From Sphaerotilus mobilis (GTDB taxonomy: Bacteria; Pseudomonadota; Gammaproteobacteria; Burkholderiales; Burkholderiaceae_C), in NCBI RefSeq assembly GCF_004216565.1, contig NZ_SGWV01000008.1, positions 310,001-374,000 on the forward strand: a stretch of DNA of 64,000 bases, read 5' to 3'. The notes beneath the pieces were generated by a model, which was not told the DNA's origin, ran no database searches, and worked only from the letters and a program-made list of their open reading frames with translations. Numbering within the stretch: position 1 is the first letter of the stretch; each line of letters begins with the position of its first letter. A program made the position numbers and the translations under genes. Of this stretch, positions 62,160 through 64,000 are shown one piece after another.

Positions 62160-64000
62160 ATGCGTGAAGGCACGACCCCGCTGGTGCGGCGCGAGGACTA
62201 CACCGCCCCGTCGCACTGGATCCGCAGCGTCGACCTGAGCTTCGACCTCGATCCAGCCAAGACCCTGGTCATCAACCGCATGCAGGTCGAGCCCAATGCC
62301 GCGCGCCCGGGCGAGCCGCTGCGGCTGGACGGCGAGGACATCGTGCTGACGCGCGTGCTGGTCAACGGCGAGTCGATCTCCTTTCGCAACGAGGGCGGCC
62401 AGCTGGTGCTGGAGAACCTGCCCGCCGAGCCCTTCGCGCTGGAGATCCGCAACACCTGCGCGCCGGAGAAGAACCTGGAGCTGTCGGGCCTCTACACCTC
62501 CGGCGGCAGCTTCTTCACGCAGTGCGAGGCGCAGGGCTTCCGCCGCATCACCTACTTCCTGGACCGCCCGGATGTGATGGCGCTGTTCCGCGTCACGCTG
62601 CGTGCCGATGCGCGCAGCTACCCGGTGCTGCTGTCAAACGGCAATCTGGTCGAGCAAGGCCGGCTCGACCACGGCCGCCACTACGCCACCTGGGTCGACC
62701 CGCACCCGAAGCCGTCCTACCTGTTTGCGCTGGTCGCTGGCGATCTGGTCTGCCGCGAACAGCGCGTGCGCAGCCGCTCGGGCCGCGACCACCTGCTGCA
62801 GGTCTATGTGCGCGCCGGTGACCTCGACAAGACCGAACACGCGATGAACTCGCTGATCGCCTCGGTCGTGTGGGACGAGGCCCGTTTCGGCCTGAGCCTG
62901 GACCTCGAGCGGTTCATGATCGTCGCCGTCAGCGACTTCAACATGGGCGCGATGGAGAACAAGGGCCTGAACATCTTCAACACGAAGTTCGTTCTTGCCA
63001 ACCCGGCCACCGCCACCGATGTCGACTACGGGAACATCGAGGCCGTCGTCGGCCACGAGTACTTCCACAACTGGACCGGCAACCGCGTCACCTGCCGCGA
63101 CTGGTTCCAGCTCAGCCTCAAGGAAGGCCTGACCGTCTACCGCGACCAGACCTTCAGCCAGGACATGGCCGGCGAGGCCTCGGCCCGCGCCGTCAAGCGC
63201 ATCGAGGACGTGCGCCAGCTGCGTCAGATGCAGTTCCCCGAAGATGCAGGCCCAATGGCCCACCCGGTGCGGCCCGAGCAGTACCAGGCGATCGACAACT
63301 TCTACACCACCACCGTCTACGAGAAGGGTGCCGAGGTCGTGCGCATGATGGCCACGCTGGTCGGCGAGGCCGGCTTCCGCGCCGGTATGGACCTCTACTT
63401 CCAGCGCCACGACGGCCAGGCCGTCACCTGCGACGACTACGCCCAGGCCATAGCGGACGCCAACCCCGGCAGCCCGCTGGCCACCCGCCTGGACAGCTTC
63501 AAGCGCTGGTATGCGCAGGCCGGTACGCCACGGGTCAGCGCCCGCGGCGTCTACAGCGCCGAGCAAGGCAGTTACACGCTGACGCTCAGCCAGCACACCC
63601 CCGCCACGCCCGGTCAGCCGGTCAAGGCGCCCTTTGTGATCCCCGTCGCGATGGGCCTGCTCGATTCCGACGGCCGCCCCTTGCTGCTGCAACTCGATGG
63701 CGAGAACGGCTACAGCGGCACCGAGCGCGTGCTGGTGCTTGACCAGGCCAGCCTCACCTTCGTCTTCACCGGCCTGTACGGCCTGACCAGCGCGCCGGTG
63801 CCGTCGCTGCTGCGGGGCTTCTCGGCGCCCGTCATCCTGGATGCGCAGGCCGACGAGGCGGCGCTGTTCACCCAGCTGCGCCACGACACCGACCCGTTCA
63901 ACCGCTGGGAGGCGGCGCAGCGCCTGGCCGTCCAGCGCCTGCTGTCTGCGGTGCGTTCGGGCCAGCCGCTGCAGCTCGATGCCGCCTGGCTGGACGCCCA
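62160..64000 (+). CDS. pepN: Aminopeptidase N (M1 family), partial at the window end
   Basis: The 613 residues in view begin MREGTTPLVRREDYTAPSH. The M1 exopeptidase motif NMGAMENKG is followed by the zinc site HEYFHNWTGNRVT and the distal Glu in LKEGLTVYRDQ. The family is about 880 residues long, so roughly 270 remain outside the window. PepN removes N-terminal amino acids from peptides in the cytoplasm. It starts 13 bp after the HAD gene. Confidence 0.95.
   Translation, partial: MREGTTPLVRREDYTAPSHWIRSVDLSFDLDPAKTLVINRMQVEPNAARPGEPLRLDGEDIVLTRVLVNGESISFRNEGGQLVLENLPAEPFALEIRNTCAPEKNLELSGLYTSGGSFFTQCEAQGFRRITYFLDRPDVMALFRVTLRADARSYPVLLSNGNLVEQGRLDHGRHYATWVDPHPKPSYLFALVAGDLVCREQRVRSRSGRDHLLQVYVRAGDLDKTEHAMNSLIASVVWDEARFGLSLDLERFMIVAVSDFNMGAMENKGLNIFNTKFVLANPATATDVDYGNIEAVVGHEYFHNWTGNRVTCRDWFQLSLKEGLTVYRDQTFSQDMAGEASARAVKRIEDVRQLRQMQFPEDAGPMAHPVRPEQYQAIDNFYTTTVYEKGAEVVRMMATLVGEAGFRAGMDLYFQRHDGQAVTCDDYAQAIADANPGSPLATRLDSFKRWYAQAGTPRVSARGVYSAEQGSYTLTLSQHTPATPGQPVKAPFVIPVAMGLLDSDGRPLLLQLDGENGYSGTERVLVLDQASLTFVFTGLYGLTSAPVPSLLRGFSAPVILDAQADEAALFTQLRHDTDPFNRWEAAQRLAVQRLLSAVRSGQPLQLDAAWLDA

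Noticed and set aside
1-64000. CRISPR arrays, insertion sequences, tRNA genes
   Set aside because: No regularly spaced repeats with unique spacers, no transposase-like protein and no cloverleaf-like sequence were seen.

Overview
This is about 64 kb of very GC-rich DNA from a betaproteobacterium, most likely Burkholderiales of the Rubrivivax/Leptothrix/Roseateles type. That placement is an inference. It rests on base composition, a Bug/TctC-type receptor gene, the rpsU-yqeY pair, the PQQ-alcohol-oxidation accessory genes and the RF2 frameshift site. I see no tRNA or rRNA gene, insertion sequence, phage gene or CRISPR array. It reads as ordinary chromosome with several multi-gene operons.

Region 1 (1-18.6 kb) is one long operon of 13 translationally coupled genes for a glycan or glycoconjugate. 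It holds two MurG-like (GT28-type) and two GT4 glycosyltransferases, a heparinase II/III-family protein, three APH-fold small-molecule kinases and a histidine phosphatase. It also encodes an ABC exporter and a complete MacA-MacB-TolC-type tripartite exporter. The operon is preceded by the 3' end of a Fis-type regulator gene and by a strong sigma-54 promoter.

Region 2 (18.6-33.4 kb) starts with rlmJ and a CAP-domain lipoprotein. A leftward operon of nine genes follows: a PqqB paralogue, an ABC ATPase, a substrate-binding protein, an ABC-2 permease, a MotA/ExbB-like and ExbD-like pair, a small membrane protein, a lipoprotein and a Bug receptor. Divergent from it are a degenerate SoxH/PQQ-type metallo-beta-lactamase-fold protein, an AcoR-type sigma-54 activator, a PedF-type cytochrome c550 with a consensus sigma-54 promoter, and a MoxJ-like binding protein. 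This is the accessory kit of a PQQ-dependent alcohol dehydrogenase, but the dehydrogenase itself is not in the window.

Region 3 (33.4-41.3 kb) has rpsU and yqeY, a DUF442 protein, a Cache-domain histidine kinase with a NarL-type regulator, a TRAP permease pair without its own receptor, and an orphan LivJ-type binding protein. A palindromic repeat element follows.

Region 4 (41.3-54 kb) is the recombination locus, a leftward operon of a WYL regulator, recC, recB and recD. It is divergent from an unknown gene whose C-terminus carries a likely sliding-clamp-binding motif. An exact palindrome, GGCTCA-N5-TGAGCC, occurs twice in the divergent promoter region and once inside recD, and I found it nowhere else when scanning by eye. 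This is the best candidate for an undescribed regulatory system in the window: a WYL-controlled RecBCD regulon that includes a putative clamp-binding protein.

Region 5 (54-64 kb) holds housekeeping and single genes: a subtilase, a cysteine-cluster protein, an acyl-CoA synthetase, a 2OG-Fe dioxygenase, an alpha/beta hydrolase, prfB with its programmed +1 frameshift, a HAD phosphatase and the first two thirds of pepN.

Many coding sequences here carry short in-frame tandem repeats (6, 9, 12 or 15 bp), most notably in recB, recC and recD.
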